The notes beneath the pieces were generated by a model, which searched no databases, was not told the DNA's origin, and saw only the letters and a list, made by a program, of their open reading frames with translations. A program made the position numbers and the translations under genes. A stretch of DNA of 43,441 bases, from the NCBI RefSeq assembly GCF_000406965.1, contig NZ_KE136357.1, positions 1,270,487 to 1,313,927 of the forward strand. Direction: 5' to 3'. Shown piece by piece: positions 1-8,466 of the stretch. Position 1 is the stretch's first letter. Each line of letters opens with the position of its first letter. Source of the stretch: Enterococcus avium ATCC 14025 (GTDB lineage Bacteria; Bacillota; Bacilli; Lactobacillales; Enterococcaceae).

Positions 1-2
1 AA

Positions 3-221
3 AACTTCGATTCCAATGGAGTGGTTCATTACATTTGTCTTGAATGTGGGATAAAGGAAAAAATTCCAAAGGAAGTAGTTCAATTTTTGGATGCAGGAGA
101 TGTTGCATTTGATCCTGAGAACGCTCCGCAATTTGATTGCGAAAAATGTGGTGGAGAGATGTATCCAGAATACTATAAGAACGTACTTGGATACGAATTT
201 AGAATCAGTGATCGACAATAA
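3..221 (+). CDS. Small zinc-ribbon-like protein, 5' end outside window
   Basis: The frame is open from the first bases of the window to the stop at 221, so the gene probably starts upstream. A GTG at 21 is possible but has no ribosome binding site in front of it. Two CxxC pairs are visible (CLEC near the start, CEKC about 35 residues later, followed by GG), the usual layout of a small zinc ribbon. The rest is acidic with no membrane segment. A strong terminator follows directly. I do not recognise the family, and a function cannot be given. Confidence 0.5.
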   Translation, partial: NFDSNGVVHYICLECGIKEKIPKEVVQFLDAGDVAFDPENAPQFDCEKCGGEMYPEYYKNVLGYEFRISDRQ

Positions 222-244
222 AATGATTTATCTAAACAAAAAGT

Positions 245-276
245 CCTCAGGAGCGGTTTTCTCCTGAGGTTTTCTT
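245..276 (+). terminator. Rho-independent terminator
   Basis: A perfect 9-bp stem (245-253 with 261-269) and a 7-base loop are followed by TTTTCTT. It closes the small zinc-ribbon gene and separates it from the ABC transporter operon. Confidence 0.85.
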
Positions 277-300
277 ATGTCCAACCGACGACACGATGGA

Positions 301-347
301 CGATTCAAGGTTCATTATAGGTTGAATCGTTATAGTGGTAACACCAC
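301..347 (+). promoter_or_regulatory. Nested palindromes in the leader of the ABC exporter operon
   Basis: An 8-bp perfect inverted repeat (301-308 with 322-329, spacer 13) is followed by a second one, GTGGT-AAC-ACCAC at 335-347. A third pair, GGTTCA (309-314) with TGAACC (351-356), overlaps them. They lie between the upstream terminator and the ribosome binding site of the ATPase gene. They could be operators for a drug-responsive regulator or an RNA structure. I could not place a convincing -35/-10 pair. Confidence 0.35.
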
Positions 348-394
348 ATTTGAACCATGTGGGTGATGAAAACAATGCGAGGGGGAGTCAGAAA

Positions 395-1312
395 ATGAAG
401 GAAATGATTTTAAAAACCAATAATCTTACAAAAAAATATTCTGGAGGCGCAGGTGCAAAGCAAATAAATATGACGTTGAGGAAGGGAGATATCTACGGTT
501 TTATTGGCCAAAACGGTGCAGGAAAAACCACCCTTTTACGCCTGATCACCGGGCTGATCCATCCAACCAGCGGAGATCTAGAGCTTTTTGGAAGCAGCGA
601 GGAACAGGCACTGATCCTAGCAAGAAAAAGAATTGGCGCCATGATTGAAACGCCGGCCTTTTTCCCTAAAATGACAGCGCGGGGAAATTTGGAGTATTAC
701 CGTATACAACGAGGAATCAAGAATCAAAACGAAATCGAACGTGTTCTGAAATTAGTCAATTTGGACGCGACCGGAAGCAAGCCATTCAATCAATTTTCGC
801 TTGGAATGAAGCAGCGTTTGGGACTGGCCTTAGCAATCATGGGAGAGCCCGAATTATTGATTCTAGATGAGCCGATAAACGGCTTGGACCCAACAGGAAT
901 GATCGAGTTTCGTGAAATCATCCGCCAGCTAAATCAGGAGAAGAACCTGACCATCCTGATTTCTAGCCATATCCTTTCAGAACTCACGCAAATAGCTACA
1001 AGGTATGGCGTTATTCATCACGGAGTGCTCATAAAAGAATTTTCCAAGGAGGAACTGGATAAAAATACTCAAGGATATATCTCCATGAAGGTCAGTAGCG
1101 CGGTAAAGGCTGGAGAAATTATTCAGTCCACAATCAACACGGCACAAGTCGAGGTGCCTTCAACGGAGGAAGTTCGACTGTTTAACTTCTATCAGGATAC
1201 CTCACAGGTGATTGAGCTTTTGAGTGCCAACGACATAAAAATCTATTCATCTAACGAAGTAAAAATAAATTTGGAAGACTATTTCATCCATCTAATCGGT
1301 GAAATAGCTTAA
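395..1312 (+). CDS. ABC transporter ATP-binding protein, bacitracin/lantibiotic exporter type
   Basis: This is the ATPase of a two-component ABC-2 exporter, the BcrA/lantibiotic-immunity family, which powers efflux through the permease encoded next. Visible motifs are Walker A GQNGAGKT (residues 38-45), signature SLGMKQ (135-140) and Walker B LLILDEP (154-160). The C-terminal 90 residues are the usual variable tail of this group. I chose the ATG at 395 (305 residues) because GGGGGA lies about 8 bases upstream; an in-frame start at 335 would run through the leader palindromes. The gene ends in an AAGGAGG that serves the permease. The substrate cannot be told: peptide antibiotic and bacitracin-like compounds are both common in this family. 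Confidence 0.9.
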   Translation: MKEMILKTNNLTKKYSGGAGAKQINMTLRKGDIYGFIGQNGAGKTTLLRLITGLIHPTSGDLELFGSSEEQALILARKRIGAMIETPAFFPKMTARGNLEYYRIQRGIKNQNEIERVLKLVNLDATGSKPFNQFSLGMKQRLGLALAIMGEPELLILDEPINGLDPTGMIEFREIIRQLNQEKNLTILISSHILSELTQIATRYGVIHHGVLIKEFSKEELDKNTQGYISMKVSSAVKAGEIIQSTINTAQVEVPSTEEVRLFNFYQDTSQVIELLSANDIKIYSSNEVKINLEDYFIHLIGEIA

Positions 1313-1326
1313 GGAGGCAGAGACCT

Positions 1327-2133
1327 ATAGTAAATATAATAAAATCAGATATTTTTCGACTACGCAAAGGTGCCGCCGTTCGCAATGTCTTTCTGGCAGG
1401 CATCATCATTATTGTTATTACCGGCGTAAATATGGCAGGCTCCAGCAGCGGTTTTGGCGGTGTCGGAGTTCAAACCACTGCCAGTGCCGCGAGAGCCTTG
1501 CCTGGAAATGGCGCGGAATTCCTGCAGCAGATGCGTGATGATGGGCTCTTTCCTTTCTTTATTTTAGCCTTTGCTGTAGCTGTGCTGGGGGCGGAGTATC
1601 CGACCGGAACGATTCGAAACAGCTTGTCCTATTTTGTTGATCGCAGGAAAGTATTCTTTGCAAAATGCATCACTGGATTCCTATGTTGTTTAGCTTATAC
1701 CTGCTTGTGCTTGATCGTAAGCTTTATAGTGGGGACGCTTCTTTTTGGTTTCGGCGGCTTTAGTCTGACGTTGTTCATAAGAGTTCTTCTCCAGATTCTC
1801 TTGTCTATTCCGTTGTATCTCGGCATGGTCGCAATCGGAAATGGGCTGCTGGTTTTTACGAAGCGGACAAGTATCACTATTGCGACCTACTTAATCGGGT
1901 TGATTGTTTTTCCATCCTTCACGAATCAACTCTTGCAATTATTTCCAAAAGCAGAATGGCTGCAGCTTTGTGATCCGTTATCGGCATTTTCTGTGTTATC
2001 AAGATTTTGGGAATTTCCTTTTGGAGTAGTTGGAATGATTCTCCTATATTTGGTTTCTCTTAGATGCACTTCTGCTGTTTGCAGGATCACACTTGTATAC
2101 GAACGCAGATATTGCGTAGCGGAAGTGAAATAA
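1327..2133 (+). pseudogene. ABC-2 type permease with lost start codon and shifted C-terminus
   Basis: This is the membrane partner of the upstream ATPase. The reading frame stays open upstream of the first ATG (1432) and encodes a typical permease N-terminus (NIIKSDIFRLRKG, then a first membrane helix). The AAGGAGG at about 1312-1318 points to position 1327, where the codon is ATA, not ATG. Near 2056 the homology appears to leave this frame: the +1 frame reads FLLDALLLFAGSHLY and then TNADIA before a stop at 2117-2119, a membrane helix plus an end typical of these permeases, while the annotated frame ends in a hydrophilic, Cys/Arg-rich tail at 2133. At least four hydrophobic segments remain in between. 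Either the gene is decaying or it uses a rare ATA start; a sequencing error at either place is possible. Confidence 0.65.
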
Positions 2134-2167
2134 AAATCAAACGATTAAACTACTAAAAGGAGACTTT

Positions 2168-2962
2168 ATGAAAAAGATCAAAAAATCCGTTATAGCGTTT
2201 CTTGTACTCTGCTTTGCATTAAGTTCAATCTTCTATGTGCTTATTATCAAGTATCAAATGTTAAATATGGCCTATTTATTGATGTGGTGTCCAGGAGTCG
2301 CTGCGATAATCGTAAAACGCATGTATTATCGAAATGAGCCCCTTATTAATTTACAGAAATTTAAGCTGAAATACGTTTTGTTAGGGATAGGTATTCCTTT
2401 TATCTATAGTCTTTTTTCATACAGCATCTATTTAATCATGCGTGGAAAAGGAGCATTCTCGAATGATTTTATTCGGACGCTTACAAGCAATCCGTTAATC
2501 CTGCTTTTGTATGTCTCTCTCTTTTTTATCACTGCTTTAGGAGAGGAAGTAGGCTGGCGCGGCTTCTTGAATCGTAAAATGTTCCAGGTTTTTGGCTTTC
2601 GCAAAGGAGCCTTTCTAACAGGTTCTATCTGGGCGGTCTGGCATCTGCCGCTGATTCTCGCAGGCTATGTATCCGATATTCCGATCTGGTATCAGGCGCC
2701 GATTTATGTGATTCAATGTATTGCCATGTCTTATCCAATGTCGTATCTAAGTCTCAAATCAAAAAGCGTGTGGTCAGCAGCCTTCTTTCACTTTACCCAC
2801 AACTTTGTCATTCAGGTCCTGCTAGATCAATCAATTAACGGACCAAACAAACCGTATTTAGTTGGCGAAACTGGCGTACTGACTATTTTGATTTTATTGA
2901 CTTTCTGTTTCATGTATGCCAAGAAACCCACTGATTCGCTGAAAGAGAATCAGCTATTTTAG
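2168..2962 (+). CDS. CPBP family intramembrane metalloprotease (CAAX-protease-like)
   Basis: The 264-residue polytopic membrane protein carries all motifs of the CPBP (Abi/CAAX protease) family: EEVGWR (E126, E127, R131), the WHLPL histidine (H159) and the FFHFTHN motif (H208). About eight hydrophobic segments are visible. Members in Lactobacillales are often linked to bacteriocin self-protection or to peptide maturation, which fits its place right behind an exporter of the bacitracin/lantibiotic type. AAAAGGAG precedes the ATG at a good distance. It lies 34 bases after the permease and is probably co-transcribed. The substrate is unknown. Confidence 0.85.
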   Translation: MKKIKKSVIAFLVLCFALSSIFYVLIIKYQMLNMAYLLMWCPGVAAIIVKRMYYRNEPLINLQKFKLKYVLLGIGIPFIYSLFSYSIYLIMRGKGAFSNDFIRTLTSNPLILLLYVSLFFITALGEEVGWRGFLNRKMFQVFGFRKGAFLTGSIWAVWHLPLILAGYVSDIPIWYQAPIYVIQCIAMSYPMSYLSLKSKSVWSAAFFHFTHNFVIQVLLDQSINGPNKPYLVGETGVLTILILLTFCFMYAKKPTDSLKENQLF

Positions 2963-2974
2963 CCCTTTAAAAGC

Positions 2975-3019
2975 AAAGAGCTATGTAGATTTGTTGATCA
3001 TCTACATAGCTCTTTTTGT
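2975..3019. terminator. Bidirectional terminator between convergent genes
   Basis: A perfect 16-bp stem (2975-2990 with 3000-3015) has a 9-base loop, with A-rich sequence on the left arm and a T run on the right. It lies between the CPBP gene and the convergent LysR gene and can serve both. Confidence 0.85.
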
Positions 3020-3093
3020 GGATCGGTATGTCTTTTCCGGAATGGCTGTTATATCAGAACCATTTGGATCAACTAGTGTGAAATCAATAACTA

Positions 3094-3879
3094 TCAATCT
3101 AAATCCAATTCAAATGAATCCCTGCTTTCCTTCAACTGATAGTGATAAATAGAGATAGGATCAAGGGAATAATCTTCAATTTTTTGAAGCTTCTCGTTTG
3201 ATTGAATGCTTGAGTCAGGCAGAATCGCAGCGGCTTCGTGATTTTCCAACATATCAATCATCACATCGAGTGTATCGACTTCGATGCAACGGGTACGAAG
3301 TCCTGTTTGCTCAAAAAATGCAAGAGTTGCTTGTCTGTAAGGACATTCCAGGTCTCGATTAATGACGATGGTTGAGGCTTGAAGAGCCTGTTTATTTTGT
3401 TTTGATTTTATCCAGCTGATGGGTTCTTCTTTGATTTTTGTCCTAATGAATGATTTTTCCTCCAGTTTTTTATTAAGAATCATCACATCTAGCCGGTGAT
3501 TTTTAAGCTGCTGGATCAGCAGCGAAGAAGTATTTGTAAAAATAACGAGTTGTTCATCAAAAAAGTGGTCCTGCAGATAATTTTTCGTGATGGTTTGAGT
3601 AGCGCCGACTCTGATTTTTTTTGGTGCGGCAATGAAGTTTTCCTCTAAGTCAGCGATGGTGCCTAGCAGGGCTTCGGCATAGGGCAGAAATTCCTCGCCA
3701 TCTGTTGTTAAGGTCATGCCCTTATTTGTACGGTGGAACAGTTTTTTTCCCGATTCTTCCTCTAATTTTGCAACACGTTTACTGATATTTGATTGCACAT
3801 ATCCGAGGCTTTCCGCTGCTTTCATCGTGGACTTTAGATCAGCGACCTCTTTAAAAATCTTGATATCGGTAAATTCCAT
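3094..3879 (-). CDS. LysR family transcriptional regulator
   Basis: The 261-residue protein begins with a classic LysR winged helix-turn-helix (residues 1-60: the MEFTDIKIFKEVADL start, then the AAESLGYVQSNISKRVAKLE recognition segment). The rest is a shortened periplasmic-binding-like effector domain, so the protein is 30-40 residues shorter than the family norm of about 300. GAGGTG lies upstream of the ATG at 3879. It is divergent from the DUF4865 gene at 3993, the standard position of a LysR regulator and its target. The effector is unknown. Confidence 0.88.
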   Translation of the reverse strand: MEFTDIKIFKEVADLKSTMKAAESLGYVQSNISKRVAKLEEESGKKLFHRTNKGMTLTTDGEEFLPYAEALLGTIADLEENFIAAPKKIRVGATQTITKNYLQDHFFDEQLVIFTNTSSLLIQQLKNHRLDVMILNKKLEEKSFIRTKIKEEPISWIKSKQNKQALQASTIVINRDLECPYRQATLAFFEQTGLRTRCIEVDTLDVMIDMLENHEAAAILPDSSIQSNEKLQKIEDYSLDPISIYHYQLKESRDSFELDLD

Positions 3880-3932
3880 GGGTTCACCTCGTTTGATATT
3901 CCTATTTGGAATAGTGCTTATCTAATTTAATC

Positions 3933-3963
3933 ATTATACAGCTAAGAAGGGCGCTTGTATAAT
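3933..3963. promoter_or_regulatory. Divergent LysR / DUF4865 control region
   Basis: The 113-base gap holds TATAAT on the plus strand (3958-3963) and TATAAT on the minus strand (3933-3938). Together they form an inverted repeat, ATTATAC-N17-GTATAAT. Each can be a -10 element for one of the two divergent genes; clear -35 boxes are not visible, as is common for LysR-activated promoters. Confidence 0.4.
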
Positions 3964-3992
3964 TGAAGCCAGCAAGAAAGGAGCCGACAACA

Positions 3993-4526
3993 ATGAACGC
4001 AATGCAGTATAAAATCACTTTACCGAATGACTATGACATGACTATCATCCGTGAAAGGGTGGAGAATAACGGCTTTAAAACGGACGGGTTTCAGGATTTG
4101 TTATTAAAGGCCTACTTGGTTTTAGACAGTGAGACAAGAAAGGAATATGCGCCTTTGTATCTGTGGAAGCAGGAGGGCGGCATGAATCGATTTATTTTTG
4201 AAGGCTTTTACGATAACATTTTGACGTCCTTTGGCTGGCAGCAGACCATTATCGCAGTGCCTCTTCAGGTCGAACTAGGAGAAGCGATTAAGAACGCGAA
4301 GTTCGTTTTAGATATTGAGCAGGATATTCCTCGTCAGGACAAAATGGCGGCTCCTGATTTTTCATTGGAAAGAACCACTGAAAATGGTCGCGTATTGGTG
4401 TACAATCCGGACAAATGGAAGTACGTTGAGTTTTATTTCTTCAGCGATTATCCAGAAAGCATTTCTGGAGATGGGGTTGTGTATGAGCTATTACTTTATC
4501 GCTTTAGCTGTCACTTAAATGAGTAA
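3993..4526 (+). CDS. DUF4865 family protein
   Basis: The 177-residue soluble protein opens with MNAMQYKITLPNDYDMTIIR and continues with the GFQDLLLKAYLV and YAPLYLW stretches that mark the DUF4865 family. That family is of unknown function and is usually found next to a LysR regulator and small oxidoreductase or tautomerase genes. GAAAGGAG lies 7-8 bases ahead of the ATG at 3993; the TTG further upstream (3963) has no site. It is divergent from the LysR gene, which probably controls it. No signal peptide or membrane segment is seen. Confidence 0.75.
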   Translation: MNAMQYKITLPNDYDMTIIRERVENNGFKTDGFQDLLLKAYLVLDSETRKEYAPLYLWKQEGGMNRFIFEGFYDNILTSFGWQQTIIAVPLQVELGEAIKNAKFVLDIEQDIPRQDKMAAPDFSLERTTENGRVLVYNPDKWKYVEFYFFSDYPESISGDGVVYELLLYRFSCHLNE

Positions 4527-4613
4527 TTTTCTTCTTCGTTTTTCCTACAGCCTACACAGCTTTTATTGAGATTGTTGGTGTATCCATGTATGATTAGGCT
4601 GGATGAAAAAGCA

Positions 4614-4643
4614 AGAATCGCAGGAAAACGGCGGTTCTTTTTT
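4614..4643 (+). terminator. Terminator between DUF4865 and Nudix genes
   Basis: The 8-bp stem AGAATCGC / GCGGTTCT has one G-T pair and is followed by six Ts. It lies inside an in-frame upstream extension of the Nudix gene, which argues that the Nudix start is the later ATG at 4678. Confidence 0.65.
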
Positions 4644-4677
4644 CAACAAATTGGCTACAAAGAACAGAGGAGAAGGA

Positions 4678-5355
4678 ATGGATAAGCAACAGCTGGAAGT
4701 TATTCGGAAAAGTTTCACGTTTGAACAGCGCCTAAGTGATTATGAGGACTATTTTAAAGCCGCAGTTTTAGTACCGTTAATTGAAATTGAGGGAGAACTA
4801 CACTTTTTGTTTGAAAAGCGGGCGGCAAACATTAAGCAAGGAGGAGAAATCTGTTTTCCTGGCGGGAAATTCGAAATAACTGATTCGTCTTCCTTAGCGG
4901 CTGCTATGCGTGAAACACAGGAAGAATTAGGCTGCGACCAGGACCAAATTACTGTTTTGGGCAGATTAAAAACCTTGATTCTAGCGAGTGGCGTACTGAT
5001 AAATCCCTATCTCGGCGTGTTGAATTGCTCCTTGAGTGAGCTAAAAACTGATCCACAAGAGGTTGACTCAATTTTTACTTTGCCAGTAGCCTCCTTTTTA
5101 GAAAGACAGCCTGACCGCTACGACTGTCTGGTTAAGGTGCATCCCTACGTCATTGATTCTGAAACAAACGTGCGAACAGACCTGTTGCCGGTCATCAATC
5201 TAGGATTGCCAGAGCGGTATCAGGAACCGTGGGGCGATTCTATACAAAAGATTTATGCCTATCAAACGGAATCAGGGGTTATTTGGGGCCTAACCGCAAA
5301 GGTCCTCTATGATTGTTTAACCGATATCCAAGAGCTGTTGTCAATTGAGAGATAG
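4678..5355 (+). CDS. Nudix hydrolase, CoA pyrophosphatase-like
   Basis: The 226-residue Nudix protein has its box at residues 62-85 (GGKFEITD, then RETQEELG). The preceding FLFEKRAANIKQGGEICFPGG is close to the extended motif of the coenzyme A pyrophosphatase subgroup (YeaB/CoAse type), which hydrolyses CoA or acyl-CoA to phosphopantetheine and 3',5'-ADP. The ATG at 4678 has GAGGAGAAGG directly upstream. An earlier ATG at 4603 would place the terminator inside the coding region. Substrate preference for CoA is a family inference; another nucleoside diphosphate derivative is possible. Confidence 0.8.
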   Translation: MDKQQLEVIRKSFTFEQRLSDYEDYFKAAVLVPLIEIEGELHFLFEKRAANIKQGGEICFPGGKFEITDSSSLAAAMRETQEELGCDQDQITVLGRLKTLILASGVLINPYLGVLNCSLSELKTDPQEVDSIFTLPVASFLERQPDRYDCLVKVHPYVIDSETNVRTDLLPVINLGLPERYQEPWGDSIQKIYAYQTESGVIWGLTAKVLYDCLTDIQELLSIER

Positions 5356-5452
5356 AAATTGTTGATTAAATTTCTTCAATTTAGTCGGTTAAAAGCCAGC
5401 CATGTTACAGTTAATAAAACGAAATAGCACACTCAATGAAAGGAGCAATCTC

Positions 5453-6157
5453 TTGGAAGAAAATGGTTTAAAGAAGATGTGGCAAACCTACGGCAGTGAA
5501 AAACGTTTCAATTACGCGAGGATTCAGGATCGATTGGGTAAGGATTACCCCACCATGCGATTTCGAGCAAATGAGCCGATCGTGATGCGTGGGGAGTTTC
5601 CTACGTACATCTATTTTATTTGCAGCGGGGTAGCGGTTGGGATCAGAGATTATGAGGACGGCAGTGAATACGATTATTTTCAACTGGATAAAACCAATGG
5701 CAGTGTGGGGCTCCTAGAAACCTTGGCGCAAAAGGAAGCGATAATCGCTACGATCACTTGTTTAACGGACGTAGAGGTGGTACGGGTGCCGTCAGCTACA
5801 GTCTATCAATGGATTATGCAGGATTTGGAGCTGCTGCGACTTAGCGCGAACCTTCTGGCGGATGATCTTTATCATCGCTCAGGCAGTGATGGATTCTTTT
5901 ACCAGCTTCACGGTGTGGATCGTTTGCGCTATTATTTGGTACAGTATTACGATAGCCATTTGAAAACCGGAGAACCTTTAGTTGAGGTACAGGAGTTTCG
6001 AGAAAAAATCGGCAACAAGCTTGGGATGAGCGTGCGGACAGTCGGTCGGGCCTTAAAAAAACTGCGGGAAAGTCAAGAAATTTTCAGCATAGATCGTAAA
6101 ATCTACGTTGGACCAAAGGAAAGGCAACGGCTGCAGCAGAACTTAACGCGCAGTTAA
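5453..6157 (+). CDS. Crp/Fnr family transcriptional regulator
   Basis: The 235-residue protein has an N-terminal cyclic-nucleotide-binding-like beta-roll (about residues 30-140, with the FRANEPIVMRGEFPTYIYFI segment) and a C-terminal winged helix-turn-helix (GNKLGMSVRTVGRALKKL). The conserved phosphate-binding residues for cAMP are not obvious and no Cys cluster for an iron-sulfur centre is seen, so the signal is unknown. I chose the TTG at 5453 because AAAGGAG sits 7 bases upstream; the ATG at 5402 has no site. It lies just upstream of the ECF operon and may control it (inference). A terminator follows. Confidence 0.85.
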   Translation: MEENGLKKMWQTYGSEKRFNYARIQDRLGKDYPTMRFRANEPIVMRGEFPTYIYFICSGVAVGIRDYEDGSEYDYFQLDKTNGSVGLLETLAQKEAIIATITCLTDVEVVRVPSATVYQWIMQDLELLRLSANLLADDLYHRSGSDGFFYQLHGVDRLRYYLVQYYDSHLKTGEPLVEVQEFREKIGNKLGMSVRTVGRALKKLRESQEIFSIDRKIYVGPKERQRLQQNLTRS

Positions 6158-6170
6158 AATTCGATTATCT

Positions 6171-6208
6171 ACCACGAAGGGACACATGACCTTTCGTGGT
6201 CTTTTCAT
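6171..6208 (+). terminator. Terminator after Crp/Fnr gene
   Basis: The stem ACCACGAAGG / CCTTTCGTGGT has one bulge and is followed by CTTTTCATTTT. Confidence 0.75.
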
Positions 6209-6236
6209 TTTAACTATACTAATGGCAACAGGAAGG

Positions 6237-6259
6237 AAGCCCTTACAAAGTGAGGGCTT
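6237..6259 (+). promoter_or_regulatory. Leader hairpin ahead of ECF operon
   Basis: A 7-bp inverted repeat (AAGCCCT / AGGGCTT) lies about 30 bases upstream of the S-component start, followed by a weak T-rich stretch. It is too small for a known riboswitch; it could be an operator or a weak attenuator. Confidence 0.3.
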
Positions 6260-6291
6260 GCTTTCAAAAAAGAAGGAAAGTAGGAAGAGAG

Positions 6292-6900
6292 ATGAAACGT
6301 GGATTAAGGTATGACTTCGGTCTGCAGGCATTGATGCTGATTCCAGTCGGTGTGTCTTTAAATGTTGTCGGGTATCAGCTATGTACGATATTAAAGCTTC
6401 CAGTTTTTATTGATCAGATTGGCACGTATCTAGTGGCGATGGTAGCAGGACCCTGGGTTGGAGTGATGACCGGTTTTTTAGGCAATGTGGTCAATGGGAT
6501 GCTGAATCCGGTGGCGATTCCTTATGGTTTGGTTTCCATGAGTATTGGACTATTCGCTGGATATTTTTCTCGATTTAAATTTTTCAATCATTTGATTGGG
6601 ATGATTGTTGCCTGTGGTGTGTTGACGATTGTTTCAGCGGGAACAGCCGCAATTGTGACAGTGTTTATGTTTGGCGGCATCACCGGAGCGGGGACTGACC
6701 TTGTGACGGCGGCCTTTTTAGCAGCAGGGCGTCAGTTATGGGATTCGGTGTTTTCAACGAATATCATCACCGGAACCATCAATACAATTTTGAATTTTGC
6801 CATCAGTTATCTAGTCGTTAAGCGTATTCCACCGCGTTTCCTAGTCAAATTGAATTACGGCGCGACCTACATCAGTAAGGAGGTTTTGAAGCATGGCTAA
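6292..6900 (+). CDS. ECF transporter S component, probably nucleoside-specific
   Basis: The 203-residue, six-helix membrane protein is the substrate-binding subunit of a dedicated ECF (energy-coupling factor) transporter. The LNVVGYQL segment in helix 1 and the short loops with many Gly/Ala are typical of S components. Its three ECF partners and a nucleoside hydrolase follow in the same operon with overlapping ends, so the ligand is likely a nucleoside; this is inferred from context. GGAAGAGAG precedes the ATG at 6292. It overlaps the EcfT gene by 8 bases. Confidence 0.8.
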   Translation: MKRGLRYDFGLQALMLIPVGVSLNVVGYQLCTILKLPVFIDQIGTYLVAMVAGPWVGVMTGFLGNVVNGMLNPVAIPYGLVSMSIGLFAGYFSRFKFFNHLIGMIVACGVLTIVSAGTAAIVTVFMFGGITGAGTDLVTAAFLAAGRQLWDSVFSTNIITGTINTILNFAISYLVVKRIPPRFLVKLNYGATYISKEVLKHG

Positions 6901-7630
6901 CCCGATCGAAAAATGGTATCCCTCCACAAAACTGATGATTGTACTTACTATCATTATCAGTAGTATGTTTTCGACGATTCCGCCGGTACAATATGTGTTG
7001 TTTGGCGTAGCGCTGTTGTTGAGCCTTTGTTCAGGAAAAATCGGGCGTTTTTTAACCACTTTCTTCAAATCGATCTTCATCATTGTGTTATTTATCTTTT
7101 TGGTTCAGGTATTTATTGTTAAGAATGAAGATAGTCAACCGATTTGGTGGTTTATCAGCTATTCACAAATAGGGCTGGACACAAGTATCGGCCTGTCCTC
7201 ACGGATTGTCGCTATCAGCTCAATTATTATTTGGTTCTTCCAAGTAACGAGTGTGAAGGACATCGTTGCGGCATTAGAAAAGGCTCGAATCCCGAAGAAG
7301 GTCACCTTTGTAATTTCTGCTACGATCCAATTAGTGCCACAGATGACCAAGCTTTCGCAAACCATTACCGATGCGCAGCGTGCCAGAGGAATTGAAACAG
7401 AAGGTTCTGTGCTGGTGCGGATGAAGGCGTTTATTCCCATGATGGGACCATTGGTATTAACCTCGATCCAACAAACCGATGAACGCGTATTAACCCTGGA
7501 GGCTCGCGGCTTTTCTGCCCCCATTAAAAAGACCGCGTACTATTCCATGAAGAAAACGGCGTTGGATTATCTGATCGTAGTTGTTTGCTTGCTAGGCTTG
7601 GTCGCTTATTTTATAGGAGGTCCGCTATGA
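6893..7630 (+). CDS. ECF transporter transmembrane protein EcfT
   Basis: This 245-residue coupling subunit links the S component to the two ATPases. Several membrane helices are visible, and the two Ala-Arg-Gly coupling motifs that dock into the ATPases are present (A164-R165-G166 in QRARGIE and A204-R205-G206 in LEARGF). The start lies inside the S-component gene, after AGGAGG, and the stop overlaps the next ATG (ATGA). Confidence 0.9.
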   Translation: MANPIEKWYPSTKLMIVLTIIISSMFSTIPPVQYVLFGVALLLSLCSGKIGRFLTTFFKSIFIIVLFIFLVQVFIVKNEDSQPIWWFISYSQIGLDTSIGLSSRIVAISSIIIWFFQVTSVKDIVAALEKARIPKKVTFVISATIQLVPQMTKLSQTITDAQRARGIETEGSVLVRMKAFIPMMGPLVLTSIQQTDERVLTLEARGFSAPIKKTAYYSMKKTALDYLIVVVCLLGLVAYFIGGPL

Positions 7631-8466
7631 ATATCATTGAACTAAAGAATGTGAGCTATCAATACCCGTTAGATTCCGAGGCGATTATCAAGAATGTCGA
7701 TCTGACTATCGAACAGGGGAAGGTCTATGGATTGATTGGCAATAATCAAGCGGGGAAAACCACACTTTGCAATATTATGCGGGGTTTTATTCCAGAAATG
7801 TTTCTAGGAAAGCTCTCGGGAAGTGTCACCTATAAATCAAAAGCGATTCAAGAATACAATATCGGCGCCTTGGCAGCGGAGATCGGCTATTCTTCGCAAA
7901 ATCCCTTCACGCAAATTTCAGGAGTCAAGGACACCGTCGAAGAGGAAATCGCGTACGGGATGGAAAATATCGGTATTTCACCAGCGACGATGAAGCAAAA
8001 GGTCCAAGAATTGATCGCCCTGTTCAAGCTAGAGGCGCTAAAGGAAAAAAATCCCTTCGAGCTATCCGGTGGACAAAAGCAACGAGTGGCATTGGCTTCA
8101 ATCGTCGCGCTAGATCCAGATGTTGTTATCTTGGACGAACCGACAACCCAGCTAGATCCGCAGAGCACCGAAGAGGTCTTTGAGATTATCGCGATGCTGA
8201 AAAAACAAGGGAAAACGATTATTGTCGTAGAGCATAAGGTCGACCTTTTAGCGGAGTATTGTGACGAGATCATTTTATTGGAAAAGGGTCAACTCGTGAA
8301 AAAAGGTTCCGCCCATCAGGTGTTAAGCGATCCGGAGATTCTTAAGCATGGCGGGGCATTGCCGCAGGTATCGCTATTTTATTTGAAGCATTTAAAGCAA
8401 AATACTTCTGTCCCAATCACCATGGAAGAAGCAATCAAAAAATTGAAGGGAGGCGCTTTTCAATGA
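7627..8466 (+). CDS. ECF transporter ATP-binding subunit (first)
   Basis: The 280-residue ATPase has Walker A GNNQAGKT (38-45), a regular signature LSGGQ (146-150) and Walker B ending in D170-E171. The start is the ATG of an ATGA overlap with EcfT, preceded by AGGAGG; an earlier in-frame start at 7585 lies well inside EcfT and has no site. It pairs with the second ATPase to form the asymmetric dimer of the module. Confidence 0.9.
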   Translation: MNIIELKNVSYQYPLDSEAIIKNVDLTIEQGKVYGLIGNNQAGKTTLCNIMRGFIPEMFLGKLSGSVTYKSKAIQEYNIGALAAEIGYSSQNPFTQISGVKDTVEEEIAYGMENIGISPATMKQKVQELIALFKLEALKEKNPFELSGGQKQRVALASIVALDPDVVILDEPTTQLDPQSTEEVFEIIAMLKKQGKTIIVVEHKVDLLAEYCDEIILLEKGQLVKKGSAHQVLSDPEILKHGGALPQVSLFYLKHLKQNTSVPITMEEAIKKLKGGAFQ

